A DNA stretch of 47,365 nucleotides from contig NZ_MDEE01000037.1 of the NCBI RefSeq assembly GCF_002939865.1, positions 1-47,365 on the forward strand. The letters are read 5' to 3'. Shown here piece by piece: positions 9,392 through 18,420 of the stretch. The position numbers and the translations under genes are program-made. Source of the DNA: Xanthomonas dyei (GTDB taxonomy: Bacteria > Pseudomonadota > Gammaproteobacteria > Xanthomonadales > Xanthomonadaceae). Below the pieces are notes generated by a model. The model had not been told where the DNA came from and did not search any database. It was given only the letters and a program-made list of their open reading frames with translations. The number at the start of each line of letters is the position of its first letter. Positions within the stretch are counted from its first letter, which is position 1.

Positions 9392-9970
9392 GTGACTGTC
9401 GTGATCGAAACCCCGCGCTTGCGCTTGCGCACGCTCGATCCCGAGCGCGATGCCGATGCGATATTGACGCTGGTCAACGACCCCGGCTTTATCGCCGGCA
9501 TCAACGACCGCGGCATCCGGACCCGTGAGCAGGCGAGCGCGCATCTGCGCGAGTGGGCGCAGGCGCATCACGACATGTACGGGTTTGCGCATTGGGCGCT
9601 GGAGACGCGCGACGGGTCCACCTTCATGGGGACGTTGGGTTTGTTGTGCCGCGACACCTTGCCGGTGCCGCATCTCGGCTTTGCGCTGTTGCCGGCTTAT
9701 CGCGGCAAGGGCTATGTAAGCGAAGCCGGGCGTGCGGTGCTGGACTATGCACGTGATGTGCTGGGGCTGGCCCGGCTGTGCGCGATCGTGTCGCCGGACA
9801 ATGCCGCTTCCATTCGCGCGCTGGAAGCGCTGGGGCTGCACCGCGAGGGCCTGCGGGTGTTGAGTCCCGGCACCGACGCGCTGGCGTATTACACGATCGA
9901 TCTTGCTCCCGCCGACATGGACAGCACCCCAGGTGTGCGGCACCCTGCCGGCCTGCCTCCGACTGCCTAA
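9392..9970 (+). CDS. GNAT family N-acetyltransferase (RimJ/RimL-like)
   Basis: A 192-aa acetyltransferase that would use acetyl-CoA to modify an amino group; the substrate is unknown. It opens with the RimJ/RimL-type strand IETPRLRLRTL, has HLGFALLPAYRGKGYVSEA (the acetyl-CoA pyrophosphate loop, Q/R-x-x-G-x-G/A class) and ends with the SIRALEALG helix typical of the family. The start is GTG at 9392 with AGGAG at 9381. The next gene starts 10 bp after its stop, so they form a two-gene operon. Its upstream region carries the hexamer repeat. Confidence 0.88.
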   Translation: MTVVIETPRLRLRTLDPERDADAILTLVNDPGFIAGINDRGIRTREQASAHLREWAQAHHDMYGFAHWALETRDGSTFMGTLGLLCRDTLPVPHLGFALLPAYRGKGYVSEAGRAVLDYARDVLGLARLCAIVSPDNAASIRALEALGLHREGLRVLSPGTDALAYYTIDLAPADMDSTPGVRHPAGLPPTA

Positions 9971-9980
9971 GGACACCCGC

Positions 9981-11015
9981 ATGCCGCTGCTGGTCAATGC
10001 CTATTCCACGTTGCGCGAACCGCGCTGGCCGGACTTTCTGCCGCACGACGCCGTGCAGCATCGCGACCATGCCGACCCGGAGCTGGCCAACCATCTGCAT
10101 GGCTTTGTCGGCTACGTGAATCAGGCGGGCGACGGGCAAATGACCCAGTCGCGGTACCACCTGATGCGGCATGTGCAGCGGGTGCGGCAGCACTTCAGCT
10201 TCGAGGTCGACGACAGCGCGTTTGGCGATCTGGCGCAGTGGGCCGAGCAGGCCAATGCGGTGTGTTTTCTGGCCGACGGCAGCGTGCGCGACCCGCAGGG
10301 GCGTGTGCTGATCAGCCAGGGCGAGCCGGCGCTCGATGACCAAGCGCAGGTGCCGTACCCGCCGGACGCGCGCGAGCGGCGAGCGCATCATCTGGCGCAG
10401 CTGAGCGCACAGGGCATCCGCGTACCGCCGAGCTTGCCGCCGGTGGCCGGTGAGGGCGAAGCGCGGGTGCGCGAGGCGACGGCGGTGACGCAACGGATGC
10501 TGGCGTTGTTTGCGGTGGCCTTGCGCGCGGAGATGCTGGCCGCCGGCGATGCGCCACCGGCGTTGGAGGAGGTGGAGACACGCTTGCCCGGCGTGACGGC
10601 TGCACTGTCGCCGCAGGAGCGCACTTTCTTCGCCGAGGCGCACCCAGAAGACCAGATGCTGGCCAATTTTGGCTTGCGTTACGAAAGCCTGACCGTGTTG
10701 CAGTGGGCGCTGGGCCTGGCCGACAGCTTGCCGCAGCCGACCGCCCTGTGCGACGTGCCGCTGGCCGCGCAGCGCGCGCTGGAGCATGCGCAGGCGCCTG
10801 CGCGCACGTTACTGACGCTGCGGCCGCTGCCCGAACTGCTGGATGCGTTGGACCTGCATCTGCGCCTGCACTGGGCCGTGCGCCAGGCCGGTCACACCCA
10901 GCAGGCACCGCCGGCCGGCATCGTGCCCGGCGTGGTGTACGAGCGCCATTACGCGCTCAACTGGCTGCTGTACTTCGAAGATGCGGACTGGGACGAGGTG
11001 GATACGCCGACCTGA
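9981..11015 (+). CDS. DUF4272 domain-containing protein
   Basis: A 344-aa protein of unknown function. The pattern matches DUF4272 as I recall it: an RRAHHLAQLSAQGI helix with VPPSLPP, a mid-region LSPQERTFF, FGLRYESLTVLQWALGL, then LDLHLRLHWAVR and a C-terminal ERHYALNWLL ... WDEV. No signal peptide or membrane segment is seen, so it is probably cytoplasmic. ATG 9981 follows AAGGAC and the GNAT stop by 10 bp. The longer upstream frame overlaps the GNAT gene and is rejected. Function cannot be inferred. Confidence 0.82.
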   Translation: MPLLVNAYSTLREPRWPDFLPHDAVQHRDHADPELANHLHGFVGYVNQAGDGQMTQSRYHLMRHVQRVRQHFSFEVDDSAFGDLAQWAEQANAVCFLADGSVRDPQGRVLISQGEPALDDQAQVPYPPDARERRAHHLAQLSAQGIRVPPSLPPVAGEGEARVREATAVTQRMLALFAVALRAEMLAAGDAPPALEEVETRLPGVTAALSPQERTFFAEAHPEDQMLANFGLRYESLTVLQWALGLADSLPQPTALCDVPLAAQRALEHAQAPARTLLTLRPLPELLDALDLHLRLHWAVRQAGHTQQAPPAGIVPGVVYERHYALNWLLYFEDADWDEVDTPT

Positions 11016-11273
11016 GCGGAGCGCGCACCGATCACGTCGGGGCTAAGCGTCCCTCAAGGGATGCATCCGCATGGCGTTGTGGCGTCGCGCCTGCCACGGC
11101 GTGTGGTTCTCACACGCGCCAGGCAAGCGCCGAACAACGCGTCCGTGTGGTTTCGAGCAACACCGCTGGCCATCTTCGCTACGCGCAGGCGCTGGATGTT
11201 CAGCAGGGCAGGCCGCCGCGTTGGAGCGACATCCCAGGTTCCCCCGTCATGCTGCGCGTTGTTCGGACCTTCC

Positions 11274-13991
11274 CTAGCCGAGGAAGGACATGGCGTGGGT
11301 CAGCGAGCGGTCGGTCTGCAGATCCAGCAAGCGGCCGTGCGCGTCATGGAACAGCAGATGGCCGGACTGCTCGCGCACCTTGACCGTGCTGCCCGCAGGC
11401 CAGTCCAGCGACGCAACGATGCCACCGTCATGGTGGCGCACCACCAGATAGCGCGAGCCGTGCGGCCAATGCAGGCCAACCAGGAATCCCGCTTCAAGCG
11501 CCACCACGCTCGAGCCATCGGGCGCGCCGAATGCGGCACTGTGTTCGTTCAATCGGCACTGACGGGCGCTGCCGATGTGCTGGTAGTGCAGGTAACTGTC
11601 GCCATTTGGATCGGTGCGCACCTCCGTTTGCTGTGCGCTGCCGAGCCGATGCGCGAGCACCGGCGCTTGCGGGTCCACGTGCAGGGGATCGCGCGGCTTG
11701 AGGCGTCGCGCGGGCAGGCTGTAGGTCCAGTCCTCCAGGTGCTCGCCGGCCTGCACCAGATACACCTCGCAATCGCTGAAGAATCCCGCCGCAATCACCG
11801 GGCCGGGCAGGTCGCCGACATGCCACAGCACGCTGTGCAGATCCTTGTCGGTATCGACCACCAGCAGCCGGTTATCGACCACGATGCTCCAGCCGATTCC
11901 GCTGTAGCTGGGCGCGGCATGCTGCAGCGCGAGCTGGCCAAGGTCGCGCACCGCATGGGTGATCAAATCCAGCCGATGCACGGTGGACACGCGCTCACGG
12001 GGGGCGATCGCCAGGGCGACCTGCCCGCTGTCGGCGATGACCACGCCAAAGGCCGGCGCCGGGTAGCGCCGCAGCAGGCGCCCGTGTGTGTCCACCACCG
12101 CCGCGCCGGCTTCGCCCAGGGCCAGCAGATAGCGGCGACCCGGGAGTGCAGCGACATCGTGGATTGCCGCTAGGCCGGCTTGCGGTGCCTGCAGTCGCAA
12201 GGTGGTGGCGCTGTCCCAGAGATTGGATTGTTTGGCTGCGACGTGTGGTTTGAAGGCTGGAATATCCGCGCTGAGCAGGGGGTCCTTGGCCAGTTTCAGC
12301 AGCGTGGTCAGATCGCCGACGGACAGCCTGTTGCGGGCGAACGCATGATCGGCGGCAATCGCCGGCAGCAGCTGCCGCGCCAGTTGTTGCAGCGAGCGGT
12401 TGGGGACAGCATCCACCAGCAGCGCGGCTGCCATGTCGCTGCGCGGTGCGGGATCGGCGCTGGGGTCTGCAATCGCGGCGATGCGGTCTGCGTGGTGTTC
12501 CAGCGTGTCCGGCAACAGCTGCGCGCGCTTGACCAGGGCGCGTGCGTGCACCGTGCTGCCGGCCTGTTCTGCGGCCAGCAGCCACTGCGCGGCCTGGTGG
12601 CGCGCGTTGTGCAACGGCCACACCGCGTCCACGGCGGCCAGCCAGTCGCCGGCCTGCACCAGCGCCTGGCCCCAGTCCAGCCGCAGCGCGTCGGCCAGTG
12701 CGCGGTCGGTACCGTGCAGCAGCTGGATGGCGGCGGCAAAGGCGCCATCGCGGCGCGCGACCTGCACCGCGCGCGCGTGGTCGCCGGCCAGCATCAGCAG
12801 CCGGATGATCATCGCCGCCGACATGTCCCAGCCCAGCGCCAGCTCCGCGGCCTGTTTGTAACGGGCGTGCTTGACCAGATAGTCGAGCGCTTCCTGGCGC
12901 GCATTGAGCAATTCGGCCAGCACGAACACCGCACGATCGATCTGGCCTTCGCGGTCCAGCCGCGCGAAGGCGCTGCGATAGGTCGCGCGCAGATGCGCCT
13001 GCAGCTCTTCGCCCAGGCCGATGCTGGTGCCGGCCCCGCGCGTGCGCGACAGGCTCAGGTCGCTGCGCCGCTGTGGCACCCCGAACGCCTGCCCCAAGGA
13101 TTCGCCCAGGCCATCGAGCGGCAGCGCGTTGCGCAAGGCTTCGTCCAGATCGCCGCTTTCGAACTGGCGCAGCATCCGGCGCATGTAGGCGCCCTGGTGA
13201 CGTCCGACCAGACTGGCCATGCGTGAGGCAACCAGTGCGCGGGCCAGCCGCGTGCGCCAGGCCGATACCGATGCGGCGCCCCGGCGTGCCGGCACGGTCG
13301 TCTTCTGCCCGGTGGCGGTGTCGGCGCCAGACGCTGTGGATCCGTTCGATGCCGGTGCGTGCTCGCGGCTCAAGCTGCGCTGAGCGCGCGCCAGCAGGCG
13401 TTGCCACAGCGTGGTGTTCTGCACGGCGGGGCGCTGTGTCTTCAGCGCGTGCAGGAATGCATCGCGCTCTGCGCTGGCTGGCGGGACGGCATTGCCCAGC
13501 AATTGCCGCAGCGGTTTGCCGCGCAGCCGGTCCACCTGCAGCGGTGGCTCGCTCGGGCGGCAGTCGTAGGGCATGTGCAGCGGGTAGCCGGACACGTCGA
13601 TCGCCTCGGAAGGATCCAGCGCCACCGCGTGTTGCCACTGCAAGGCGATCACCTGGGCGCCATGGACCAGGCCGATATCGGCCGGGGGCAACTGCGCCGC
13701 CTCGGCGGCAGTCAACGCGCCCGAGAACAGGCCGCCGTGCACCTGGCACAGCGCCAGGCCGGGCGCCTGCTCGCAGACCAACGCACGCGGCGCGGCGAAG
13801 CACAGCACATCGCCGTCGGCAAAGCGCAGCGCCCGGCTACCCGGTTGCCAGGCACAGATAATCCTGGCCAGGCGTTGTTCCGGGTTGAGCCACGCTGCCG
13901 AGAACCACAACGCCGACACCATCTGGCTGCCGTGCCACAGCGGATAGCGCACGCTGCTGCCCGCGTTGTCCGTGCGCGCCGGGCTAGTCAT
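11274..13991 (-). CDS. bpX6-like protein of a MoxR-vWA-beta-propeller ternary system
   Basis: A 905-aa protein, last gene of a four-gene operon. The first ~150 residues (SALWFSAAWLNPEQRLARI, RFADGDVL, EAIDVSGYPLH) match the domain I recall as bpX6. The middle (about 240-570) is alpha-helical and repeat-like, with many Ala/Leu-rich helices of TPR or HEAT type. The last third contains repeated beta-strand blocks (RYLLALGEAGAAVVDTHGRLL, RLLVVDTDKDL, SGHLLFHDAHGRLLDL) of a beta-propeller. No signal peptide is present. ATG 13991 overlaps the upstream stop by 8 bp. It would be a scaffold or sensor component working with the upstream AAA ATPase; the target is unknown. Confidence 0.75.
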   Translation of the reverse strand: MTSPARTDNAGSSVRYPLWHGSQMVSALWFSAAWLNPEQRLARIICAWQPGSRALRFADGDVLCFAAPRALVCEQAPGLALCQVHGGLFSGALTAAEAAQLPPADIGLVHGAQVIALQWQHAVALDPSEAIDVSGYPLHMPYDCRPSEPPLQVDRLRGKPLRQLLGNAVPPASAERDAFLHALKTQRPAVQNTTLWQRLLARAQRSLSREHAPASNGSTASGADTATGQKTTVPARRGAASVSAWRTRLARALVASRMASLVGRHQGAYMRRMLRQFESGDLDEALRNALPLDGLGESLGQAFGVPQRRSDLSLSRTRGAGTSIGLGEELQAHLRATYRSAFARLDREGQIDRAVFVLAELLNARQEALDYLVKHARYKQAAELALGWDMSAAMIIRLLMLAGDHARAVQVARRDGAFAAAIQLLHGTDRALADALRLDWGQALVQAGDWLAAVDAVWPLHNARHQAAQWLLAAEQAGSTVHARALVKRAQLLPDTLEHHADRIAAIADPSADPAPRSDMAAALLVDAVPNRSLQQLARQLLPAIAADHAFARNRLSVGDLTTLLKLAKDPLLSADIPAFKPHVAAKQSNLWDSATTLRLQAPQAGLAAIHDVAALPGRRYLLALGEAGAAVVDTHGRLLRRYPAPAFGVVIADSGQVALAIAPRERVSTVHRLDLITHAVRDLGQLALQHAAPSYSGIGWSIVVDNRLLVVDTDKDLHSVLWHVGDLPGPVIAAGFFSDCEVYLVQAGEHLEDWTYSLPARRLKPRDPLHVDPQAPVLAHRLGSAQQTEVRTDPNGDSYLHYQHIGSARQCRLNEHSAAFGAPDGSSVVALEAGFLVGLHWPHGSRYLVVRHHDGGIVASLDWPAGSTVKVREQSGHLLFHDAHGRLLDLQTDRSLTHAMSFLG

Positions 13992-15831
13992 GGCCGGGTT
14001 GCTCGGCCTGGCCTTGCACGACCATCAACGGGGTCAGCCCGCCATCGCCCAAGATCCACGCCTGCCCCTGCAGGGTCACCAGTGCGACCCGCGCACCATC
14101 GCTGGACACCGCCGCAGCGCTGATCTCGCTGGCGGCGCGATGCAGGGTCCGCCGGCCGCTGGCCCCGATGGCGAGCAGCGCGCGGCGATCGGCGCGCAGC
14201 ACCAGTAGCAGGCTGTGCTGCGGCGCGTCCGGGTCGCCGATCAGGCCGATCGGTCTGTCGCCGGACGCCACGATCGCCTCGAATTCCTGAAAGCCGTCGG
14301 CAGGGCCTCCGTGCAGCACCCGGTAAGCCAGCGAGCGGTCGCCGCCGGCCTGACGGCTTGCCAGTTCGAGGGCGATGGCGCCACGCCACTGGTCCTCCTG
14401 GACCAGGTTGCGCAGCAACACGACCGGCGGGCGCGACCCCAGCGCCAGCTGCAGGATGAGGTCCTGCTTGCCGTTGCGATGCAGGCGCAGCACCCGCAGT
14501 TCGCCAGCGACATGGGTGGCGTAGACCGCGTGTTCGGCATCGCCTTGCGCCAGCGCCACCACCTGCCCGGCGAGCTCGCTGCCTTGCGCAACCCGCTGCC
14601 GCTGGTTGGTATCGCGCGTCCAGGTCATCAGCCGGCCGTGCTGGTCCCACAGCAGGAACCGCTGTGGCTTGCCGCCGCTGTTGAGCCACACGCATGGACG
14701 CAGCCGCACCTGGCCGGGTGCGGGGCAGAGGCTCTGCCCGCCGGCTTCGATGGAGCCGTGCATGCCATCGAGATTCCAGAACGCGGCCTGCTCCCCGAGA
14801 GCGACGATGCCGCCCACGTGCTTGTTCTGCGCCGTCAGGCACAGCGGCTGACCGCCCTGCGCCCATTGGTGGTAGCGCGGCGCCGCCCGTTTGGGGATGT
14901 CGGCGGGCTGCACCTTCACCATCGCGCTGCGGTAGCCGTCTGCCAGCAGCAGCGCCACATGGCTGCCGTCCGGGCTGAACAGCGGCGCGTGGCGCAGCGA
15001 AAACTTACCCTTGACCACGTGGTTTGCGGTGTCGGCCTCGGCGGGGCGTTGCGTGTCGGTGAAGTGCCCAAGCAGCAGCTGCCTGGCGGCCATGCTGGCA
15101 GGCACCGGCAACCGGCTGCTGCGGGTGCCGTGGCGCGTTTGCAGCACCACCTGCAGATGCGCATCGGCCGCAGGCACGATGCTGGCCTGGTGGTGGAATG
15201 GCGCCACACGCACCGGTTGCGCGCCGATCCACCAGCACTCGCTGGTGGTCGGGGTCGCGCTTGCCCACTGCGTGGCCCAGGTCTGCGCGTGCTGCGGGCC
15301 GGTCGCCTCGAAGGTGCGGCCCTGCAGCAGCTGTTGCAGCCGGGCAGGGCTGTCGGCGTCGTGCAGGTCGCCGGGCAGATGCGCCAGGCCCCAGACAAAG
15401 CGCGCATTGGCGGCCTGCGCACGGCGTGCCAGCAGGATCCACAACGCGATCTGTGCCAGACGCGGCGCGCCCCATTGCGCCGGACCGGCATCGAAGATCG
15501 CCACCAGGCGCGCATCGCGCGCGCGGGTCCGCATGCGGGGCACCAAGAACAGGTGCTCGGCATGCGCGGCGCGGCGCAGGAATTCTTCCGGCAGTGCGTC
15601 GGCCAGTGCCCACTCGCTCAGCAGCAGGTGGTCGTAGCTGCCGCGCCGACGCAGGTCGTCGATACCGTCCGGCTCGCTGTCGCCATCGCGGCGGCGCAGG
15701 CTGTCACGGCCGAGCAAGGGGTCCAGGCGCAACAACCAGGTGCCGAGCTGGGAGGCGATGTCCGGGTCGAACCAGTCCAGCCACAGCCGCCAGGCCTGGA
15801 GCGGGGCGGGCACCTGCAGCGCGGCGCTCAC
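13984..15831 (-). CDS. Degenerate vWA plus beta-propeller protein of the ternary system
   Basis: A 615-aa protein starting at GTG 15831, which overlaps the upstream stop in a GTGA tetranucleotide; the open frame extends upstream to 16230 but that part is a shadow of the neighbour. Residues ~60-200 look like a vWA-type fold: LLLSEWALADALP, then a strand ending FDAGP (113-117) where the metal-binding DxSxS motif is expected, then APRLAQIALWILLARRA. The MIDAS motif is therefore degenerate. The rest has propeller-like repeats (LFSPDGSHVALLLADG, FLLWDQHGRLMTW, VSSDGARVALVTLQG). vWA proteins are the usual partners of MoxR ATPases, which fits the operon. Its bpX subfamily number could not be assigned. 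Confidence 0.68.
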   Translation of the reverse strand: MSAALQVPAPLQAWRLWLDWFDPDIASQLGTWLLRLDPLLGRDSLRRRDGDSEPDGIDDLRRRGSYDHLLLSEWALADALPEEFLRRAAHAEHLFLVPRMRTRARDARLVAIFDAGPAQWGAPRLAQIALWILLARRAQAANARFVWGLAHLPGDLHDADSPARLQQLLQGRTFEATGPQHAQTWATQWASATPTTSECWWIGAQPVRVAPFHHQASIVPAADAHLQVVLQTRHGTRSSRLPVPASMAARQLLLGHFTDTQRPAEADTANHVVKGKFSLRHAPLFSPDGSHVALLLADGYRSAMVKVQPADIPKRAAPRYHQWAQGGQPLCLTAQNKHVGGIVALGEQAAFWNLDGMHGSIEAGGQSLCPAPGQVRLRPCVWLNSGGKPQRFLLWDQHGRLMTWTRDTNQRQRVAQGSELAGQVVALAQGDAEHAVYATHVAGELRVLRLHRNGKQDLILQLALGSRPPVVLLRNLVQEDQWRGAIALELASRQAGGDRSLAYRVLHGGPADGFQEFEAIVASGDRPIGLIGDPDAPQHSLLLVLRADRRALLAIGASGRRTLHRAASEISAAAVSSDGARVALVTLQGQAWILGDGGLTPLMVVQGQAEQPGHD

Positions 15832-16241
15832 GCGGCCTCCCAACGCTGACGGATCTGCGCCACGATCTCGGCACGCGCCGGCAGCAACCGATGCAGCGGC
15901 AGCACCAGTGCGGGTGATCGCAGCAGCAACAGCGGCTGCGGCCCGTGTTGGCGGCGCAGCGCACGCTCCAGCAGCTCCAGCGGAAGCGCGGGGCGTTCGG
16001 CGGTGGGCAACCACAGGCCAGCGGCGTCCGCGCGCGGTGCCACGTACTGCACGCCGTTGGCCCAGGGTAGCTGCGGCGCAGGGCCGGTCAGCAGCAACGA
16101 ATGTGCCGTGGCGGTGACCAGCAAACCCGCGCCGTCGGGCAAGCGCGCCCATGCCGCCAGCAACGCGCGTGCGGCCTCGCCCACGCCGATCACCCCCTGC
16201 GGGACGACCGGCAGCGGCTCGTCCTGCCACGACCAGGTCAC
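15828..16241 (-). CDS. Small conserved component of the ternary system
   Basis: A 137-aa protein of unknown function starting at GTG 16241, sharing GTGA overlaps with both the MoxR gene before it and the vWA/propeller gene after it. The longer open frame up to 16733 overlaps the MoxR gene and is rejected. It begins VTWSWQDEPLPVVP and ends in the basic helix IVAQIRQRWEAA. Leu/Pro-rich strands in the middle (LLLLRSPALVLPLHRLLP) may form a small beta-rich fold. The tight coupling argues that it is a stoichiometric partner of the ATPase. No enzyme motif is visible. Confidence 0.72.
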   Translation of the reverse strand: MTWSWQDEPLPVVPQGVIGVGEAARALLAAWARLPDGAGLLVTATAHSLLLTGPAPQLPWANGVQYVAPRADAAGLWLPTAERPALPLELLERALRRQHGPQPLLLLRSPALVLPLHRLLPARAEIVAQIRQRWEAA

Positions 16242-17356
16242 GCGGCGCTGCCGATCTGCTCGATCAGGCGCGTGCGTTCGTGGGCCAGCTCGCCTGGCAG
16301 CGAGGTGGCCGTGAAGTTGGCATCGATCTCGCGCAGCAAGGCTTCGGCCATGGTGCGCAGGGCCGGATTGTGCTGATCCTGCAGGCAAGACTGGGCCGCC
16401 TCCACCAGCCGCGCAGTGCGCGAGAGCGGTTGCAGGGCGGCTTGTTCGACGGCCGCGCGCAAGGTGGGATTGGCAGCGGCGGCCAGGGTGCCGCGCAGCA
16501 GGTCCTGTGCGCTGGCTTGCTGCGCGCGCGTGGGCAGCACGTAGAACAGCGGCCACAGATCGGCCTCGCTGGCCTGGGTGCGTCCAGCCAGCACGCAGGC
16601 GGCAGCGATCAGCCGCTGGGTCTTGACCAGGCGACGGTCCGACAGCTGCACGCCTGCGCCGCGCAATGTCCGGATCGCCGCGGCGAGCGCCGTGCGCGCG
16701 CCATCCATGTCCACCGCACGTGCCTGTTCGCACAGCAGGTCCAGGTCAGCCAGCCCGGCCACAGGCTGCAGCGGCGCACGCTCGGCCTGCCATCCGCCGG
16801 CCAGCAGCGCTTCGAGCTGATGGTCTGCCACCGGGTCGACGAACAGATGCAGCAGGAAGCGGTCGCTGAAGGCCGCCAGCGCGTCGTCTTCCGGCAGCGC
16901 GTTGGCCGCGCCCACGCACAGGCGCAACGGGCAATGCAGGTCGGTCTGGCCACGCCGGAAGCGGCGTTCGTTGAGCAGCCCGAGCAAGGTGTTGAGGATG
17001 GCGGTGGAACCCAGGAAGACTTCGTCGAGGAAGGCGATGTCCGCTTCGGGCAACATCCCGGTCACATCGGTCTGCACGCTGCCCTCGCGCAATTTGCGCA
17101 GGTCCACCGGGCCGAATAATTCAGCCGGTTCGGTGAAGCGGCCGAGCAGATACTCGAAATAGCGGCCGCCCAGTGCGGCGGCGACGCGCCGCACCACTGC
17201 GCTCTTGGCGGTGCCCGGCGGGCCGATGATCAGCAGGTGTTCCTGCGCCACTGCTGCGAGCACGATCAATTCGGCCAGCTGATCGCGCTCGATCAATCCG
17301 GTGGTGGCGGCCTGGACGGTGGCGCGAATGCGCGCGGCGGCGGGATGGGCATGCAT
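16238..17356 (-). CDS. MoxR-type AAA+ ATPase of the ternary system
   Basis: A 372-aa AAA+ ATPase of the MoxR clade, first gene of the operon. Walker A is GPPGTAKS (45-52), Walker B IAFLDE (107-112), sensor 1 Asn152 (GAANAL) and the likely arginine finger Arg166 (SDRFLL). RFTEPAELFGPVDL and the LLNERRF segment are typical of MoxR/RavA-type proteins. ATG 17356 gives a start just before the first helix; upstream sequence in the same frame is not coding-like. MoxR ATPases usually remodel or activate vWA partner proteins, and the downstream gene appears to be that partner. It faces the STM4015 gene across a 151-bp divergent spacer. Confidence 0.92.
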   Translation of the reverse strand: MHAHPAAARIRATVQAATTGLIERDQLAELIVLAAVAQEHLLIIGPPGTAKSAVVRRVAAALGGRYFEYLLGRFTEPAELFGPVDLRKLREGSVQTDVTGMLPEADIAFLDEVFLGSTAILNTLLGLLNERRFRRGQTDLHCPLRLCVGAANALPEDDALAAFSDRFLLHLFVDPVADHQLEALLAGGWQAERAPLQPVAGLADLDLLCEQARAVDMDGARTALAAAIRTLRGAGVQLSDRRLVKTQRLIAAACVLAGRTQASEADLWPLFYVLPTRAQQASAQDLLRGTLAAAANPTLRAAVEQAALQPLSRTARLVEAAQSCLQDQHNPALRTMAEALLREIDANFTATSLPGELAHERTRLIEQIGSAA

Positions 17357-17507
17357 GCGATCGGTCCTTCGAACAAAACGTGCGGCGCGGTGCAGGCACC
17401 GGTGACCGCCTGTGGAACGGGCAATGGAACGGTGGCGCATGGCATTAACGAGGTTGCCATGACCGTGCGGGTATCCTGCGACCTCACCGAGCCAGGGAGG
17501 CAATGCA

Positions 17508-18419
17508 ATGACGATCGGCGAGTATTCGGAATTCTATCGCGGCAAGCGCGTGGTGGACTTCAGTGTGGACCAGCCCGCCAGCGGCGGCGACGTGGTGTAC
17601 CGGCTGCGGCAGGAGTACGAAAGCGAAGGCAGCCAGGCGGAGTTGCTCGACACCCTGCTGGCGCAGGTCGACCCGGCCAGCATCCAGGCATTGATCATCG
17701 GCCCGTGGCGCGAATCCTACGAGGAAGGCCCCAGCGGCTATCTGCAGCGGCTGATCGAACGCCGCGACGAACTTACCGCGCTGCGCGCGCTGTTCGTCGG
17801 CGACATGGTCTGCGAGGACTGCGAGGTGTCGTGGATCATCCAGACCGACTACACCCCGCTGCTGGCCGCCTTTCCGGCGCTGCAATCGCTGCGTGTGCGC
17901 GGGTCGTCCAAATTGGTGCTGACCCCGTTCACGCATACGCAGCTGCAGGAACTGGCGATCGAATGCGGTGGGCTGCCGTCTGCCATCGTGCAGGCGATCG
18001 CCGACTCCACGCTGCCGGCGCTGCAGCACCTGGAGCTGTGGCTGGGCGTGGAGGATTACGGTTACGACGGCGATCTGGGCACCTACCAGCGGCTGCTGGC
18101 AGCCATCGGCCCGGAGCGTCTGCGCTATCTGGGGCTGCGCAACGCCGCCAACACCGACGAACTGGCGACCTGGCTGGCTACCCAGCCGTGGCTGGGCAGC
18201 CTGGACACGCTGGACCTGTCGCTGGGCACCATCGGCGATGTCGGTGCGCGGGCGCTGGTCGAAAGCACGCAGCTGGGCCAGCTGCAGCGGATCGACCTGA
18301 GCCACCACTACATTTCTGCCGACTGGCAGGCCCGTCTGGCGACGCTGCCGGCCACGGTGATCCTGGAAGAGCACGAAGAGGAAGACGAAGACGAGCGCTA
18401 CGTCGCTGTCTCCGAATGA
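17508..18419 (+). CDS. STM4015 family leucine-rich repeat protein
   Basis: A 303-aa protein that I recognise as the STM4015 family, named after a Salmonella locus tag. It opens with EYSEFYRGKRVVDF, then carries leucine-rich repeats: TALRALFVGDM, PALQSLRVRG, TQLQELAIECG, PALQHLELWLG, ERLRYLGLRNA, GSLDTLDLSLG and GQLQRIDLSHHYI, each ~25-50 residues apart. The C-terminus is strongly acidic (EEHEEEDEDE). AGGGAGG at 17494 fixes ATG 17508. It is the first of five tightly spaced genes. LRR proteins bind other proteins, so it may present a substrate or sense something for the downstream enzymes; this is inference. Confidence 0.9.
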   Translation: MTIGEYSEFYRGKRVVDFSVDQPASGGDVVYRLRQEYESEGSQAELLDTLLAQVDPASIQALIIGPWRESYEEGPSGYLQRLIERRDELTALRALFVGDMVCEDCEVSWIIQTDYTPLLAAFPALQSLRVRGSSKLVLTPFTHTQLQELAIECGGLPSAIVQAIADSTLPALQHLELWLGVEDYGYDGDLGTYQRLLAAIGPERLRYLGLRNAANTDELATWLATQPWLGSLDTLDLSLGTIGDVGARALVESTQLGQLQRIDLSHHYISADWQARLATLPATVILEEHEEEDEDERYVAVSE

Positions 18420-18420
18420 C

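Noticed and set aside
11099..11117. Hairpin GCGTGTG-GTTCT-CACACGC in the convergent spacer between the DUF4272 and bpX6 genes
   Set aside because: A 7-bp stem without a T-run on either strand; not enough to call a terminator.
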